A DNA stretch of 28,947 nucleotides from a virus, in the IMG/VR virus record IMGVR_UViG_3300025120_000369, positions 1-28,947 of that record; one strand, given 5' to 3'. This document shows, one piece after another, positions 6,529 through 14,606 of this stretch. Numbering within the stretch: position 1 is the first letter of the stretch; the number at the start of each line of letters is the position of its first letter. Made by a program: the position numbers and the translations under genes. Below the pieces are notes generated by a model. That model was not told the origin of the DNA. It did not search any database and saw nothing but the letters and a program-made list of their open reading frames with translations.

Positions 6529-8004
6529 ATGAAACAAGATTATAAACATAAATTATATGGAAGACGAATACTACACATAATGTCACCAGTTAGGTGGAAG
6601 GGTAGTAAACATATCGTCCACGCGGATTCAAACTATAAGGTAATGGCCAAAACTATTAAATGGTTACCACAATGTCATCACACAATATTAACCCCCGAAA
6701 ATCACACAATACCAGATTTAGGAGAGAATGTAACATTAGTTCCATTCCCATATGCTCAATCAGTATTATTTAATCGTGGATTCTTTCACGGAAGACATTT
6801 AGTTAAACACACAGATTGGAGAGCAAAAGATTTTGACTTTGTATTTAATCATCAACCAGAATTATTATACAATGTCTATAATGCATTATTAACTGGTAGA
6901 TATGGTATGTCAGTAGATTCATTTAACTTTTTCCATTGGGTTGATTGTGCAAAGAGTAGACCAACTGGTGGCTATCCTGTTGGATTCTTCAGACAATTAG
7001 AAGCTATTGATTTGTCTTATCGTTCTTACTTTCATTGCCCTGTTAGTTTAGATTATATGAAATCTAATTGGGATAAAAATGACCATACCACAAAAGGTGT
7101 TGATGAAAAAGTAATGAAAGAGAAAATAAATTACTTTCCATTAGGAGTTGGTGATTTACCTGACCCAGAACCATTTCCATTACCAGATAAAAAGATTTTA
7201 GTATTCAATCACAGATGGAACAACACAACAGGTATAAAAAAATTAATTAAGTTCACAGAGGACTTAGATAGAGATGAGTGGTTAGTTTGGGTTACAGATG
7301 ATGAAGCTAAAAAACCAAAAGCAGGTGCACCAGCACCAGATTGGATGATGGTTAAGAACTTACCAAGTGGCGGAAATTATCGTTATCTATTAGACAAATG
7401 TTTTGCAAGTTTATGTTTTGTAGATGATTATATGACTTGGAATTTATCAGCTCAAGATGCTATCAAAGTTGGTAGACCAAGTTTAACTTATAAACACGAT
7501 ACACACGAGTATGTATTGGGTAAAGATTATCCAATGTATTTTAAAGACAAAAAATCATTTAAAGAAATGTTAGATAATATGTCAGTCGGACAAACATTAG
7601 ATTGGACTTTACCAGAACACGATAAACAATTTGAAGAAAACTTAGTTGGTGATTTAATCAACGCTTTAGATAGTAAAAAGAAAAAAGTAAACAGCACAAA
7701 ATCTGGTGTAGAGTGGTTATATCACATTTTACAAGGAAATGGATATAAGAAAAATTTACTTCACAACTCACACCCAAATTTATTCCTAAGTAATTCTTGG
7801 GAAAAGATTAGGTTATGGTGTATGGGTAAAGGTGTATTAGATGACCCAACAAAAGAATTTACAAGACTATGGATACCTGATGAAAGACGAGATGAAATAC
7901 AAAAGATAGTTGATGACGCAGGTGGTCTCGGGGAAAATGGTAAAAAGTTAGAACACTCATTAAAAGACCCGACTTTTAATGATAAAGAAAACCAATGGTG
8001 GTAA
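6529..8004 (+). CDS. GT-B-type glycosyltransferase-like protein
   Basis: A 491-residue cytosolic protein with two Rossmann-like halves. The N-terminal half (about 10-210) starts GRRILHIMSPVRW. The C-terminal half (about 220-390) has the usual GT-B nucleotide-sugar layout: ILVFNHRWNNTTGIKKLI (223-240), WLVWVTDD (251-258), a segment of short hydrophobic strands (291-298) and NLSAQDAIKVGRP (305-317), where the acidic residue and G-R-P sit as in GT4-like enzymes. A further 100-residue basic tail domain follows. Donor and acceptor are unknown; phage DNA bases or surface glycans are possible targets. It has its own sigma70-like promoter, so early expression is likely. Confidence 0.65.
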   Translation: MKQDYKHKLYGRRILHIMSPVRWKGSKHIVHADSNYKVMAKTIKWLPQCHHTILTPENHTIPDLGENVTLVPFPYAQSVLFNRGFFHGRHLVKHTDWRAKDFDFVFNHQPELLYNVYNALLTGRYGMSVDSFNFFHWVDCAKSRPTGGYPVGFFRQLEAIDLSYRSYFHCPVSLDYMKSNWDKNDHTTKGVDEKVMKEKINYFPLGVGDLPDPEPFPLPDKKILVFNHRWNNTTGIKKLIKFTEDLDRDEWLVWVTDDEAKKPKAGAPAPDWMMVKNLPSGGNYRYLLDKCFASLCFVDDYMTWNLSAQDAIKVGRPSLTYKHDTHEYVLGKDYPMYFKDKKSFKEMLDNMSVGQTLDWTLPEHDKQFEENLVGDLINALDSKKKKVNSTKSGVEWLYHILQGNGYKKNLLHNSHPNLFLSNSWEKIRLWCMGKGVLDDPTKEFTRLWIPDERRDEIQKIVDDAGGLGENGKKLEHSLKDPTFNDKENQWW

Positions 8005-8005
8005 T

Positions 8006-8785
8006 ATGAGAGAATTAAAAGCAGAACAAATACAAAAAAATTATGATACATTAATTAACACTATTCAGTTATATATAACTGGTGATAGGAAAGATAAAGT
8101 CTTAAAAATGTATAATGATATGGAAGATAGATTTATGATGGCTCCCGCAAGTGCTAAGGAACATTATCATAACGCAATGTTAGGTGGTTATGTAGACCAT
8201 ATAAACAGAGTAGTAGATTTATCATTAAAGGTAAAAGAATTATGGGAACAGAATGGTAGTAAAGTAGACTTTACAGAAGAAGAATTAGTTTTTTCAGCGA
8301 TTCATCACGACTTGGGTAAAGTTGGTGATTTGGAAAACGATTATTATGTTCCACAAGATAATGAGTGGAGAAGAAAAAATATGGGGGAAATATTTACACA
8401 CAATCCAAAGTGTGAATATATGTCAGTAACAGATAGAGCATTTTTCTTATTACAACATTATAATATTAAAATTAGTAAAAAAGAATTTATCGGTATTAGA
8501 TTAACAGACGGAATGTATGAAGAAGCAAATAAAAGTTATTTAATAGCTTATAAGTCAGAGTTTCAACTTCGTTCAACCATACAATATATTCTTCACCAAG
8601 CTGATATGATGGCCGCTCAGATAGAGGGTCGTCTTACAAAAGAGTCAATTGAGAAAGATGAGACAGAAGTTCAAGAAAGAATACAAAGTCTAAAAGAAGT
8701 AGTTGGTAGTCCTGATAAAGCTAAAGATGAAAAACCTAAAATAACAAACGATTTATTTGAGGAATTATTTGGAGAGAAAAGATGA
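8006..8785 (+). CDS. HD-domain metal-dependent phosphohydrolase
   Basis: A 259-residue protein from ATG 8006. An in-frame ATG at 7979 would overlap the glycosyltransferase gene by 26 bases, so the later start is preferred. HD motifs in order are GGYVDHINRV (60-69, H65), SAIHHDLGK (97-105, the H101-D102 doublet) and ILHQADMMAA (195-204, D200). Such proteins hydrolyse nucleotides or nucleotide second messengers, and the family includes dNTPases and (p)ppGpp or cyclic-dinucleotide hydrolases. The substrate cannot be assigned here. The C-terminal 50 residues are charged and probably flexible. Its stop overlaps the next start (ATGA), linking it to the membrane protein and late sigma genes. Confidence 0.75.
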   Translation: MRELKAEQIQKNYDTLINTIQLYITGDRKDKVLKMYNDMEDRFMMAPASAKEHYHNAMLGGYVDHINRVVDLSLKVKELWEQNGSKVDFTEEELVFSAIHHDLGKVGDLENDYYVPQDNEWRRKNMGEIFTHNPKCEYMSVTDRAFFLLQHYNIKISKKEFIGIRLTDGMYEEANKSYLIAYKSEFQLRSTIQYILHQADMMAAQIEGRLTKESIEKDETEVQERIQSLKEVVGSPDKAKDEKPKITNDLFEELFGEKR

Positions 8786-9042
8786 TAGTAGAAGTAATGT
8801 TAGGAGTCTTTGTTGTAGGTTGTTTAGTTCAAGCTTATGTAATTTGGAACTTGATGATTAAACAAGAGAAACTTGAAGATTGGACTGAAAAGTATATTGA
8901 CAAGATTCAACAAGTTAATACAAATCTTACTGAAATAGACTATAAAGGATATTTTGAAGTAGATGATGAAGTAGGAACAATTTTTACACAGATTAAAGAA
9001 GAAGTAAAATCACTAGAAGAATTAACAGAAGAGGAGTTATAA
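8782..9042 (+). CDS. Single-span membrane protein with acidic tail
   Basis: An 86-residue protein with one N-terminal membrane helix (about 4-26) followed by a charged helical region (KQEKLEDWTEKYIDKIQQ) and an acidic tail ending TEEEL. It overlaps the HD hydrolase stop by 4 bases and its own stop shares a base with the late sigma start, so all three are likely co-translated. Function unknown. Similar small proteins occur beside gp55 in marine T4-like phages, as far as I recall. Confidence 0.65.
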   Translation: MIVEVMLGVFVVGCLVQAYVIWNLMIKQEKLEDWTEKYIDKIQQVNTNLTEIDYKGYFEVDDEVGTIFTQIKEEVKSLEELTEEEL

Positions 9043-9770
9043 TGCCAAGAAAAGCTAAAAAGGGTTCATCAAGATATTATTTTACACAGAAAACAGAGGA
9101 TGCTATTATTCGTTATAATAGTGAAGAAAGAGCTCCTATGAGAAATAAGATTTACAACGACCACATAGCTGCGGCATTTGACAAGTTGTGTGAAAATATA
9201 ATTCATACATTTAAATTTTATTACTTTGATGTTTCTTCAGAAGAAGTAAAACACGAAGTGGTTAGTTTTTTAGTTATGAATATGCATAAGTTTACAGCAG
9301 GTAAAGGGAAAGCTTTCTCTTACTTTAGTATTGTAGCTAAAAATTATTTAATATTACACAACAATAACAATTATAAAAAAATGAAAACACACGATAAAGA
9401 AGATGTGTTGGATTGGGATAGAAGTATTCAAACAGAAATACAACAGAAAGATACAAGTCAAGCATACAATGAGTTTGTAAAACAAATGTTAGAATACTGG
9501 GATAATAATATGAATGTAATATTCAGACGACACAAAGATATTCGTGTTGCTGACGCAGTATTACATATTTTTAGAATAAAAGGTAATATAGAAAATTTCA
9601 ATAAAAAAGCGTTATACATCTTGATAAGAGAAATGACGCAGTCAAATACACAACACATTACACGAGTTATTAATGTAATGAAGAAATATCAAAAAGGAAT
9701 CTATAAAGAATTTCAACTAAATGGATACATTGATACAAAGACCACCGGGTCATTTGTAATCCATAATTAA
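9042..9770 (+). CDS. 55: Late-transcription sigma factor (T4 gp55-like)
   Basis: A 242-residue basic protein whose region about 44-115 matches a sigma region-2-like helical domain seen in gp55 proteins of marine T4-like phages. It includes AFDKLCENI, VKHEVVSFLVMNMHKF and GKAFSYFSIVAKNYLI (90-105). The remainder is a divergent helical C-terminal part. It would direct host RNA polymerase to late promoters together with the sliding clamp. T4 gp55 is 185 residues, so this one is longer. It is coupled to the upstream gene by TAATG. Its target may be the TATATTTATTA-like sites in nearby gaps. Assignment rests on motif recognition, not on a search. Confidence 0.7.
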   Translation: MPRKAKKGSSRYYFTQKTEDAIIRYNSEERAPMRNKIYNDHIAAAFDKLCENIIHTFKFYYFDVSSEEVKHEVVSFLVMNMHKFTAGKGKAFSYFSIVAKNYLILHNNNNYKKMKTHDKEDVLDWDRSIQTEIQQKDTSQAYNEFVKQMLEYWDNNMNVIFRRHKDIRVADAVLHIFRIKGNIENFNKKALYILIREMTQSNTQHITRVINVMKKYQKGIYKEFQLNGYIDTKTTGSFVIHN

Positions 9771-9795
9771 TATATATAATTACTTATTAAAGAAT

Positions 9796-9826
9796 TTGGG
9801 TTTATTTCTTTACAGGATAGACCCAA
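9796..9826 (+). other. Leader hairpin before the two-helix membrane gene
   Basis: A 9-bp stem, TTGGGTTTA (9796-9804) and TAGACCCAA (9818-9826), including one G-U pair, with a 13-base loop. It ends 31 bases before ATG 9858 and is not followed by a U-tract, so it is more likely a 5'-leader structure than a terminator. It could stabilise the message or adjust translation. Confidence 0.5.
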
Positions 9827-9857
9827 TGTTAGTTCAATAATACGGAGGATATAGACT

Positions 9858-10079
9858 ATGAAAGATATCGTAACAACAATAAAGGGATATGTAAATGATT
9901 TAGTTCAGTTATCAATGTCGCTTGTTGCATTCGGAGCAGTAGCAGGGATTTTATTTCCAGGTGGAATGTTTGGAATGGATGTAATCGGTAATCTGATATC
10001 ACTAGTTAATAAGTTTGGAGAAGCTGGTTTTGCTGGTTTCATCACTTTAGTGGTATTAGTCGGTTTATTTCGTAAGTAG
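9858..10079 (+). CDS. Two-helix small membrane protein, holin-like size
   Basis: A 73-residue hydrophobic protein with an amphipathic start (MKDIVTTIKGYVNDL), a first membrane helix (about 14-34), a Gly-rich turn (PGGMFGMDVIGN), and a second membrane helix (about 54-71) ending in a basic FRK. I recall similar proteins in marine T4-like phages without known function. Size and topology would fit a holin, but so would other small membrane roles. It is set apart as a single transcription unit: strong GGAGG ribosome site, a hairpin in front, and a hairpin plus intrinsic terminator behind. That suggests strong, separate expression. Confidence 0.75.
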   Translation: MKDIVTTIKGYVNDLVQLSMSLVAFGAVAGILFPGGMFGMDVIGNLISLVNKFGEAGFAGFITLVVLVGLFRK

Positions 10080-10093
10080 GAACACGAAATACA

Positions 10094-10120
10094 TAAGCAA
10101 TAAATCCTACATATTGCTTA
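10094..10120 (+). other. 9-bp hairpin in the 3' region of the membrane gene
   Basis: A perfect inverted repeat, TAAGCAATA (10094-10102) and TATTGCTTA (10112-10120), with a 9-base loop. It begins 14 bases after the stop and is followed 10 bases later by the intrinsic terminator stem. It has no T-run of its own. It may protect the 3' end of the message. Confidence 0.55.
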
Positions 10121-10130
10121 ATTAAAAATT

Positions 10131-10164
10131 GGGAACAGAATAAAATATTTTGTTCCCTTTTTTT
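10131..10164 (+). terminator. Strong intrinsic (Rho-independent) terminator
   Basis: GGGAACAGAATA (10131-10142) pairs with TATTTTGTTCCC (10146-10157) to give a 12-bp stem with one G-U pair and a 3-base AAA loop, followed at once by seven T residues (10158-10164). It lies between the two-helix membrane gene and the virion module and would insulate the baseplate operon from upstream transcription. Confidence 0.9.
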
Positions 10165-10171
10165 ATTGCCA

Positions 10172-10180
10172 TATATTTAT
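10172..10180 (+). promoter_or_regulatory. TATATTTAT motif, candidate late promoter of the virion module
   Basis: TATATTTAT, extended to TATATTTATTAC, lies just past the terminator and 17 bases before ATG 10198. After a transcription start about 6 bases downstream, the AAAGGA ribosome site (10185-10190) would be at the very 5' end of the message. Because the terminator isolates the module, a promoter is needed here, which strengthens this site. Confidence 0.5.
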
Positions 10181-10197
10181 TACCAAAGGATTATATT

Positions 10198-10593
10198 ATG
10201 TCAAACGATTATGAAATATTCAAAGGTAAATCGTTAGCCTCACTATTTGAAGATATTTATCAAAACCAAACCTATAACAGAAACCAATTAGATGTTTTGA
10301 CAAAAAATATCACAGCAATGATAAAAGATGGTGATACAGCAGTTCAGATTATACCAATGATGAAAGAATACTTAGAAATCAATGTTAGAAATGATGAATT
10401 ATTGATTAAATTAGCTTCAATTGTTCAGAAAATTATTTCTGCAGAAAATAAGGGTGAGTCTGAAAGTGAGTTCGGATTATCTGAAAACGAAAAAGAACAG
10501 ATACTACAAACCATAGTGGAACACGATACTATGGATTTACAAAAAGCATCTGACAAGATTACAAAAGAAATAAGTTCTTCTAAAAAAGATTAA
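10198..10593 (+). CDS. Conserved small virion-module protein
   Basis: A 131-residue acidic, helical protein. I chose ATG 10198 because AAAGGA sits 7 bases upstream; an earlier in-frame ATG at 10150 lies inside the terminator stem and adds a spurious hydrophobic leader. The region FKGKSLASLFEDIYQNQ followed by an evenly spaced helical repeat looks like a phage-specific family often placed just before the baseplate hub gene in marine T4-like phages. This is my recollection, not verified. It may be a baseplate or assembly factor. The gp5-like gene begins 3 bases after its stop. Confidence 0.6.
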   Translation: MSNDYEIFKGKSLASLFEDIYQNQTYNRNQLDVLTKNITAMIKDGDTAVQIIPMMKEYLEINVRNDELLIKLASIVQKIISAENKGESESEFGLSENEKEQILQTIVEHDTMDLQKASDKITKEISSSKKD

Positions 10594-10596
10594 AAA

Positions 10597-11829
10597 ATGC
10601 CATATAAGAAATCAATTAATAATGTAGCACTTGGAAACACCAATGAATTTTTTAACAAAATTAAAGGTGAAATAACAAGTTTAATAAAATCAAGTGAAGT
10701 TGAATTTTATGAACTAGAATTATTTTCAGTTCAAAGTATATTATTAGATGAGTCAGAACTACCAAAAAAAAATTATAAGTATTATGGAGCAGTTAGAGGA
10801 TATTGGGTAAATGATAATACAAAAAAAACTTTACCAAAGGGAGAAGAATGGGTATTACCATTAGACCCACATATTAAAAGATATCCTGTAATTGGTGAAA
10901 ATGTTGTTTGTGTAAACTATCTCGGTAGAACATACTATACAACTATTTTAAATCACCAAAACAATCCAAATAATAATATTATGACAGGATTGGTAAATAA
11001 GGGTAAGGTTGGAGAAGCTTCACCAACAATTTCAACATCACCTATGTTCAATAAACCAGTATTAGCTAATGCTGGTGATATTATTTTTCAAGGTAGATTT
11101 AATAATTCTATTAATATAGGTTCTCAAGATTTGGTAGGTTCATCAATTAAGTTGGTTGCTCACGGTAGAGAAAACCCAAGTTATGATTTAGAAAAAGATG
11201 CAGCTTCTATTTATATACAAGATGGTGGAAATGTAAAAGTTAAGAATCCAAATAGTAAAATGGGTTCAAATATAGTTACTGGAAAAAAGATTGTGTTAGA
11301 TGCAGATTATATTGTAATTAATGCTAAAAAACAATTAAAATTACAAGGCGGTGATTTGGTAGAAGTGGTAGGTGGTAACACAGAAATTAAACATAACGCT
11401 GGTGGACAAATAGCAACAGGAGAAACTGAAAAAGCTATTGATGAGTTAAGAGAAAGAACTAAAACAAAAATAGTTGATAGTTTTAATAAGACTAAAGACG
11501 AATTTATACAAGCAAAAGATAAAGGTCAAGAGGCATTTGATAAAGGAATTAAAGATTTAAAAGACCTTGATGACAAAATGAAAGATGCTGTCAAAGATAT
11601 TGAAAAGAAAATTAAACAAATTAGACAAGTGTCATTTACTTTTGATGCACAAGAATTTACAAAACTACAAGACAAAGTAAATAAATTACAATCAGAGTTG
11701 GGTTCTACACCACCAACAGACCCAGTTAGAATTACGAGGTTGGGTATAGAATTGATTAATGTATTTAGAAGTTTTGTAACATTAGATTTTATGAACAAAG
11801 ATATCGTAACGATTAAGAAGAAAAAATAG
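10597..11829 (+). CDS. Baseplate hub/spike protein with OB-fold (T4 gp5-like)
   Basis: A 410-residue protein. The N-terminal region carries an OB-fold-like segment (KYYGAVRGYWVND around 60-73, LPLDPHIKRYPVIGENVVCV around 87-106), the pattern of gp5-type hub proteins where the path to the tail tube tip is formed. AGDIIFQGRFNNSINIGS (about 157-174) is a typical linker to the spike. A beta-rich stretch follows (SIYIQDGG, KKIVLDADYIVINAKKQL), resembling a short needle repeat. From about 275 to 355 there is a strong charged coiled coil. No lysozyme motif is visible, so the T4 gp5 lysozyme domain appears to be absent. It sits just upstream of gp25 and gp6. Confidence 0.68.
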   Translation: MPYKKSINNVALGNTNEFFNKIKGEITSLIKSSEVEFYELELFSVQSILLDESELPKKNYKYYGAVRGYWVNDNTKKTLPKGEEWVLPLDPHIKRYPVIGENVVCVNYLGRTYYTTILNHQNNPNNNIMTGLVNKGKVGEASPTISTSPMFNKPVLANAGDIIFQGRFNNSINIGSQDLVGSSIKLVAHGRENPSYDLEKDAASIYIQDGGNVKVKNPNSKMGSNIVTGKKIVLDADYIVINAKKQLKLQGGDLVEVVGGNTEIKHNAGGQIATGETEKAIDELRERTKTKIVDSFNKTKDEFIQAKDKGQEAFDKGIKDLKDLDDKMKDAVKDIEKKIKQIRQVSFTFDAQEFTKLQDKVNKLQSELGSTPPTDPVRITRLGIELINVFRSFVTLDFMNKDIVTIKKKK

Positions 11830-11837
11830 GAGTAAAA

Positions 11838-12290
11838 ATGAAATCGAATAAATTAGTATCGTTAATAAAAGAAGTTGTCAAACAAGAGGTTAAAAAACAG
11901 ATAACTGATATACTTATTAACGAAACAAATATTCCCAAAACAAAACCAGTAGTTAAGAGAAAAAAGGTTAAAGAACAAAAGTTCACAGATGACCCGACAC
12001 TTAACAAAATTCTAAACGAAACTGCAAATGGTTCAAGAGATTTGGAAGAGTATCCATCATTAGGCGGTGGAACTTTTGATTCAAATCGCATGACTGAACT
12101 ATTAGGTTATGGAAGTGGTGTTGGAAGTGGTATGGGAAATAAAGAAATTAAACGAGAAGTAGCGGCCGCAAGCACATTGAAAAGTGCTGGTATGAATCCA
12201 GATGCAGCTCCAGAGCACTTAACAAACGCACTAACAAGAGACTATACGGATTTGATAAAAGCTATTGATAAAAAGAAAAAAGGTAAATAA
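11838..12290 (+). CDS. Small virion-module protein of unknown role
   Basis: A 150-residue protein with a basic helical N-terminus (about 5-30), a Lys-rich linker (35-47) and a Gly-rich middle (LLGYGSGVGSGMG), followed by a helical end finishing KKKKGK. The pattern suggests a flexible structural or chaperone-like protein. It starts 8 bases after the gp5-like gene with an AGGAG site, and its stop shares a base with the gp25 start. Location between hub and wedge genes implies a baseplate role, but I recognise no family. Confidence 0.6.
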   Translation: MKSNKLVSLIKEVVKQEVKKQITDILINETNIPKTKPVVKRKKVKEQKFTDDPTLNKILNETANGSRDLEEYPSLGGGTFDSNRMTELLGYGSGVGSGMGNKEIKREVAAASTLKSAGMNPDAAPEHLTNALTRDYTDLIKAIDKKKKGK

Positions 12291-12703
12291 TGGCAAGTGC
12301 AAGAGAAAACGATTTAAACCCAGATATTAAAATAGGTTTAGAACTTCCTTTCGCTAGAAGTAGTAGAGGTTTGTTCGGCCAAACAGCAACTACATTAGAA
12401 CAAGCCGGACATAATATAAAAAATCTTTTACTAACATCAAAAGGTGAAAGAGTAATGCAACCTGATTTTGGTTCTGACCTAAGAAGTTTATTGTTTGAAC
12501 AAGCAGGTGATAACATTAATAATGATATTAAGGAAGCTATAAGTGACGCTATGTCTAATTGGTTACCTTATATAAATATATCTAATGTTAATGTAATAGA
12601 AAATGAAACAAATCTAAATCAGATGAAGGTTAGTATAGATTTTTCTTTAAACTACGACCCAAACAGATTTAATACAATAACTTTGGATATTGAAGGAGAA
12701 TAA
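12290..12703 (+). CDS. 25: Baseplate wedge protein gp25-like
   Basis: A 137-residue protein of the T4 gp25 family (lysozyme-like fold, no lysozyme activity required), which sits in the inner baseplate and seeds sheath assembly. Family traits are the opening LELPF-x-RSSRGLFGQT, then TLEQAGHNIKNLLLTSKGERV and MQPDFGSDLRSLLFEQ (about residues 60-75), and the terminal half with strand repeats ending FNTITLDIEG. Length matches gp25 (132 in T4). The TAATG start overlap and the gp6 gene 4 bases downstream reproduce the usual gp25-gp6 pair. Confidence 0.9.
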   Translation: MASARENDLNPDIKIGLELPFARSSRGLFGQTATTLEQAGHNIKNLLLTSKGERVMQPDFGSDLRSLLFEQAGDNINNDIKEAISDAMSNWLPYINISNVNVIENETNLNQMKVSIDFSLNYDPNRFNTITLDIEGE

Positions 12704-12707
12704 ATAA

Positions 12708-14606
12708 ATGCCAAATGTAACAAAAGATGTAAAATATTTAAATAAAGACTTTTCACAATTTAGAAGTAATCTTATAGAATTTGCAAAACAATATTACCCA
12801 AACACGCACAAAGACTTTAATGAGTCTTCACCTGGTATGATGTTTATTGAAATGGCAGCTTATGTCGGTGATGTGATGTCCTATTATGTTGATTCACAAT
12901 TTAAAGAATCTCTACTAGGATACTCAGAAGAAATAAGAACTCTTTACTCAATGGCACAAACATTTGGATACAAACCAAGATTATCAGCTCCTTCTAGTGT
13001 AAAAATGGAAGTATTCCAATTAGTTCCTGCAAAAGGTAGTGGTAATAATGTAGAACCAGATTATGATTATTCATTAAATATACCAGTCGGAGCAAGAATT
13101 GAGTCTACAAATGGAACAACATTTAGAACTACACAAGATTGTAATTTTAAATATGATTCGATAAGGTCACCAAGAACTTTTGAAATTTTTGAAAGAGATA
13201 CAAATACACAAACACCCACATTTTATTTACTTAAAAAAGAAGTTCAAGCTAAAAGTGGAAATATAGTATCAGAAGACCATACATTTACTGGAGCAAAAAA
13301 ATATTCAAGAATTAAATTAGCAAATCAAAACATTATAGAAGTAATAAGTTGTGTTGATAGTGATGGAAATACTTGGTATGAAGTTGATTCTTTAGCACAA
13401 GACACAGTATTTGATGAAACAGAAAATGTTTCTGATAATGACCCAACACTAGCAGAGTATTCAGCTAATGTTCCTTTCTTACTTAAATTAAAAAGAGCAT
13501 CAAAAAGATTTACAACTTTTAGAAGACCAGACGCACAAATGGAATTAAGATTTGGAGCTGGTGTTAGTGATAGTCCAGACGAAGAAATTATTCCAAACCC
13601 AGACAACATAGGTTCAAACTTATCAGATAGTCCTACAAAATTATTTGAATCATTTGACCCTGCAAACTTTTTAAAAACAAAAACATATGGGGAAGCACCA
13701 AATGATACAACATTAACAATACAATATTCATATGGTGGTGGAAATACAGACAATGTTCCATCTGGTGATATTACAAAAATATCAGGAATTAGTTTTGAAA
13801 TAGATACTACATCATTAAATTTACCAATGACAGAATTTGTAAAAAATTCAGTAGCGTTTTCAAATCCAGAAGCATCAAGTGGTGGTCTTGGAGCTGAATC
13901 ACCAGAGGAGTTAAGAGAGAATATTAAAGCACATTTCCAAGCACAAGGTAGAGCAGTTACTAAAGAAGATTATATTGTAAGAACTTATTCTTTACCAGAC
14001 AAGTATGGAAATATAGCAAAAGCTTACATAGCCCAAGATGATGTTTTATCAGTTAGTGATACAACACAACCACAACAAAATCCATTAGCACTAAATTTAT
14101 ATGTTCTTGGATATGATAGTAGTAAGTTCTTAACAAGTGTAAATGATGCAGTAAAAGAAAATTTAAAAACTTATTTAATAAGATTTAGACCAATAACAGA
14201 CGCGGTTAATATTAAAAACGGATATGTTATTAATATTGGTGTTAATTATTCGATAGTTACAACAAATAATTCAAATCACGCAATTGTATTACTCGCAGTT
14301 AATAATTTAATTAAAAACTATTTTGAAATTGATAGATGGCAAATAAACCAACCAATCATACTTTCAAAACTACAAAATGAAATATCAAGTATCGATGGAG
14401 TAGCATCAGTTACAGATTTGAGAATAACAAACAAATATAAAGCTATAGATGGTTATAGTGGTAATGTATATGATATACAATCTGCAAATAAAAATGGAGT
14501 AGTATATCCAGCACTTGACCCAAGTATATTTGAATTAAAATATCCATTAAAAGACATTGTTGGTAATGTAGTTGGTGGTGAAAATAGTAATGGAGGACAA
14601 TACTAA
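12708..14606 (+). CDS. 6: Baseplate wedge protein gp6-like (baseplate J-like)
   Basis: A 632-residue protein close in size to T4 gp6 (660). The N-terminus has the typical KYLNKDFSQFRSNLIEFAKQ and SSPGMMFIEMAAYVGDVMSYY segments, followed by a conserved helix and G-Y-K-P-R turn near residue 85. The baseplate J-like core is visible around AVTKEDYIVRTYSLPDKYGNI (roughly 420-440). Six gp6 dimers form the inner ring of the baseplate together with gp25. The C-terminal part ends with Gly/Asn-rich sequence. It is joined to the next gene by a stop-start overlap (TAATG). Confidence 0.9.
   Translation: MPNVTKDVKYLNKDFSQFRSNLIEFAKQYYPNTHKDFNESSPGMMFIEMAAYVGDVMSYYVDSQFKESLLGYSEEIRTLYSMAQTFGYKPRLSAPSSVKMEVFQLVPAKGSGNNVEPDYDYSLNIPVGARIESTNGTTFRTTQDCNFKYDSIRSPRTFEIFERDTNTQTPTFYLLKKEVQAKSGNIVSEDHTFTGAKKYSRIKLANQNIIEVISCVDSDGNTWYEVDSLAQDTVFDETENVSDNDPTLAEYSANVPFLLKLKRASKRFTTFRRPDAQMELRFGAGVSDSPDEEIIPNPDNIGSNLSDSPTKLFESFDPANFLKTKTYGEAPNDTTLTIQYSYGGGNTDNVPSGDITKISGISFEIDTTSLNLPMTEFVKNSVAFSNPEASSGGLGAESPEELRENIKAHFQAQGRAVTKEDYIVRTYSLPDKYGNIAKAYIAQDDVLSVSDTTQPQQNPLALNLYVLGYDSSKFLTSVNDAVKENLKTYLIRFRPITDAVNIKNGYVINIGVNYSIVTTNNSNHAIVLLAVNNLIKNYFEIDRWQINQPIILSKLQNEISSIDGVASVTDLRITNKYKAIDGYSGNVYDIQSANKNGVVYPALDPSIFELKYPLKDIVGNVVGGENSNGGQY

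Noticed and set aside
10150-10197. Earlier in-frame ATG that would extend the 131-residue gene by 16 residues
   Set aside because: It lies within the stem of the intrinsic terminator and has no ribosome site, whereas AAAGGA sits properly before ATG 10198.
12162-12169. GCGGCCGC octamer in AT-rich DNA
   Set aside because: It simply encodes an Ala-rich piece (VAAAS) in frame; no sign of a cloning junction or inserted element.
11838-12290. Possible scaffold or capsid-assembly protein because of its Gly-rich and Lys-rich make-up
   Set aside because: It sits between hub and wedge genes and shows no capsid or scaffold motif; left as unknown.
13325-13753. Long open frame on the - strand inside the gp6-like gene
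   Set aside because: It lies antisense to a well-supported baseplate gene and the product resembles no known protein; low GC reverse frames stay open by codon bias. The same reasoning removed the other - strand frames.
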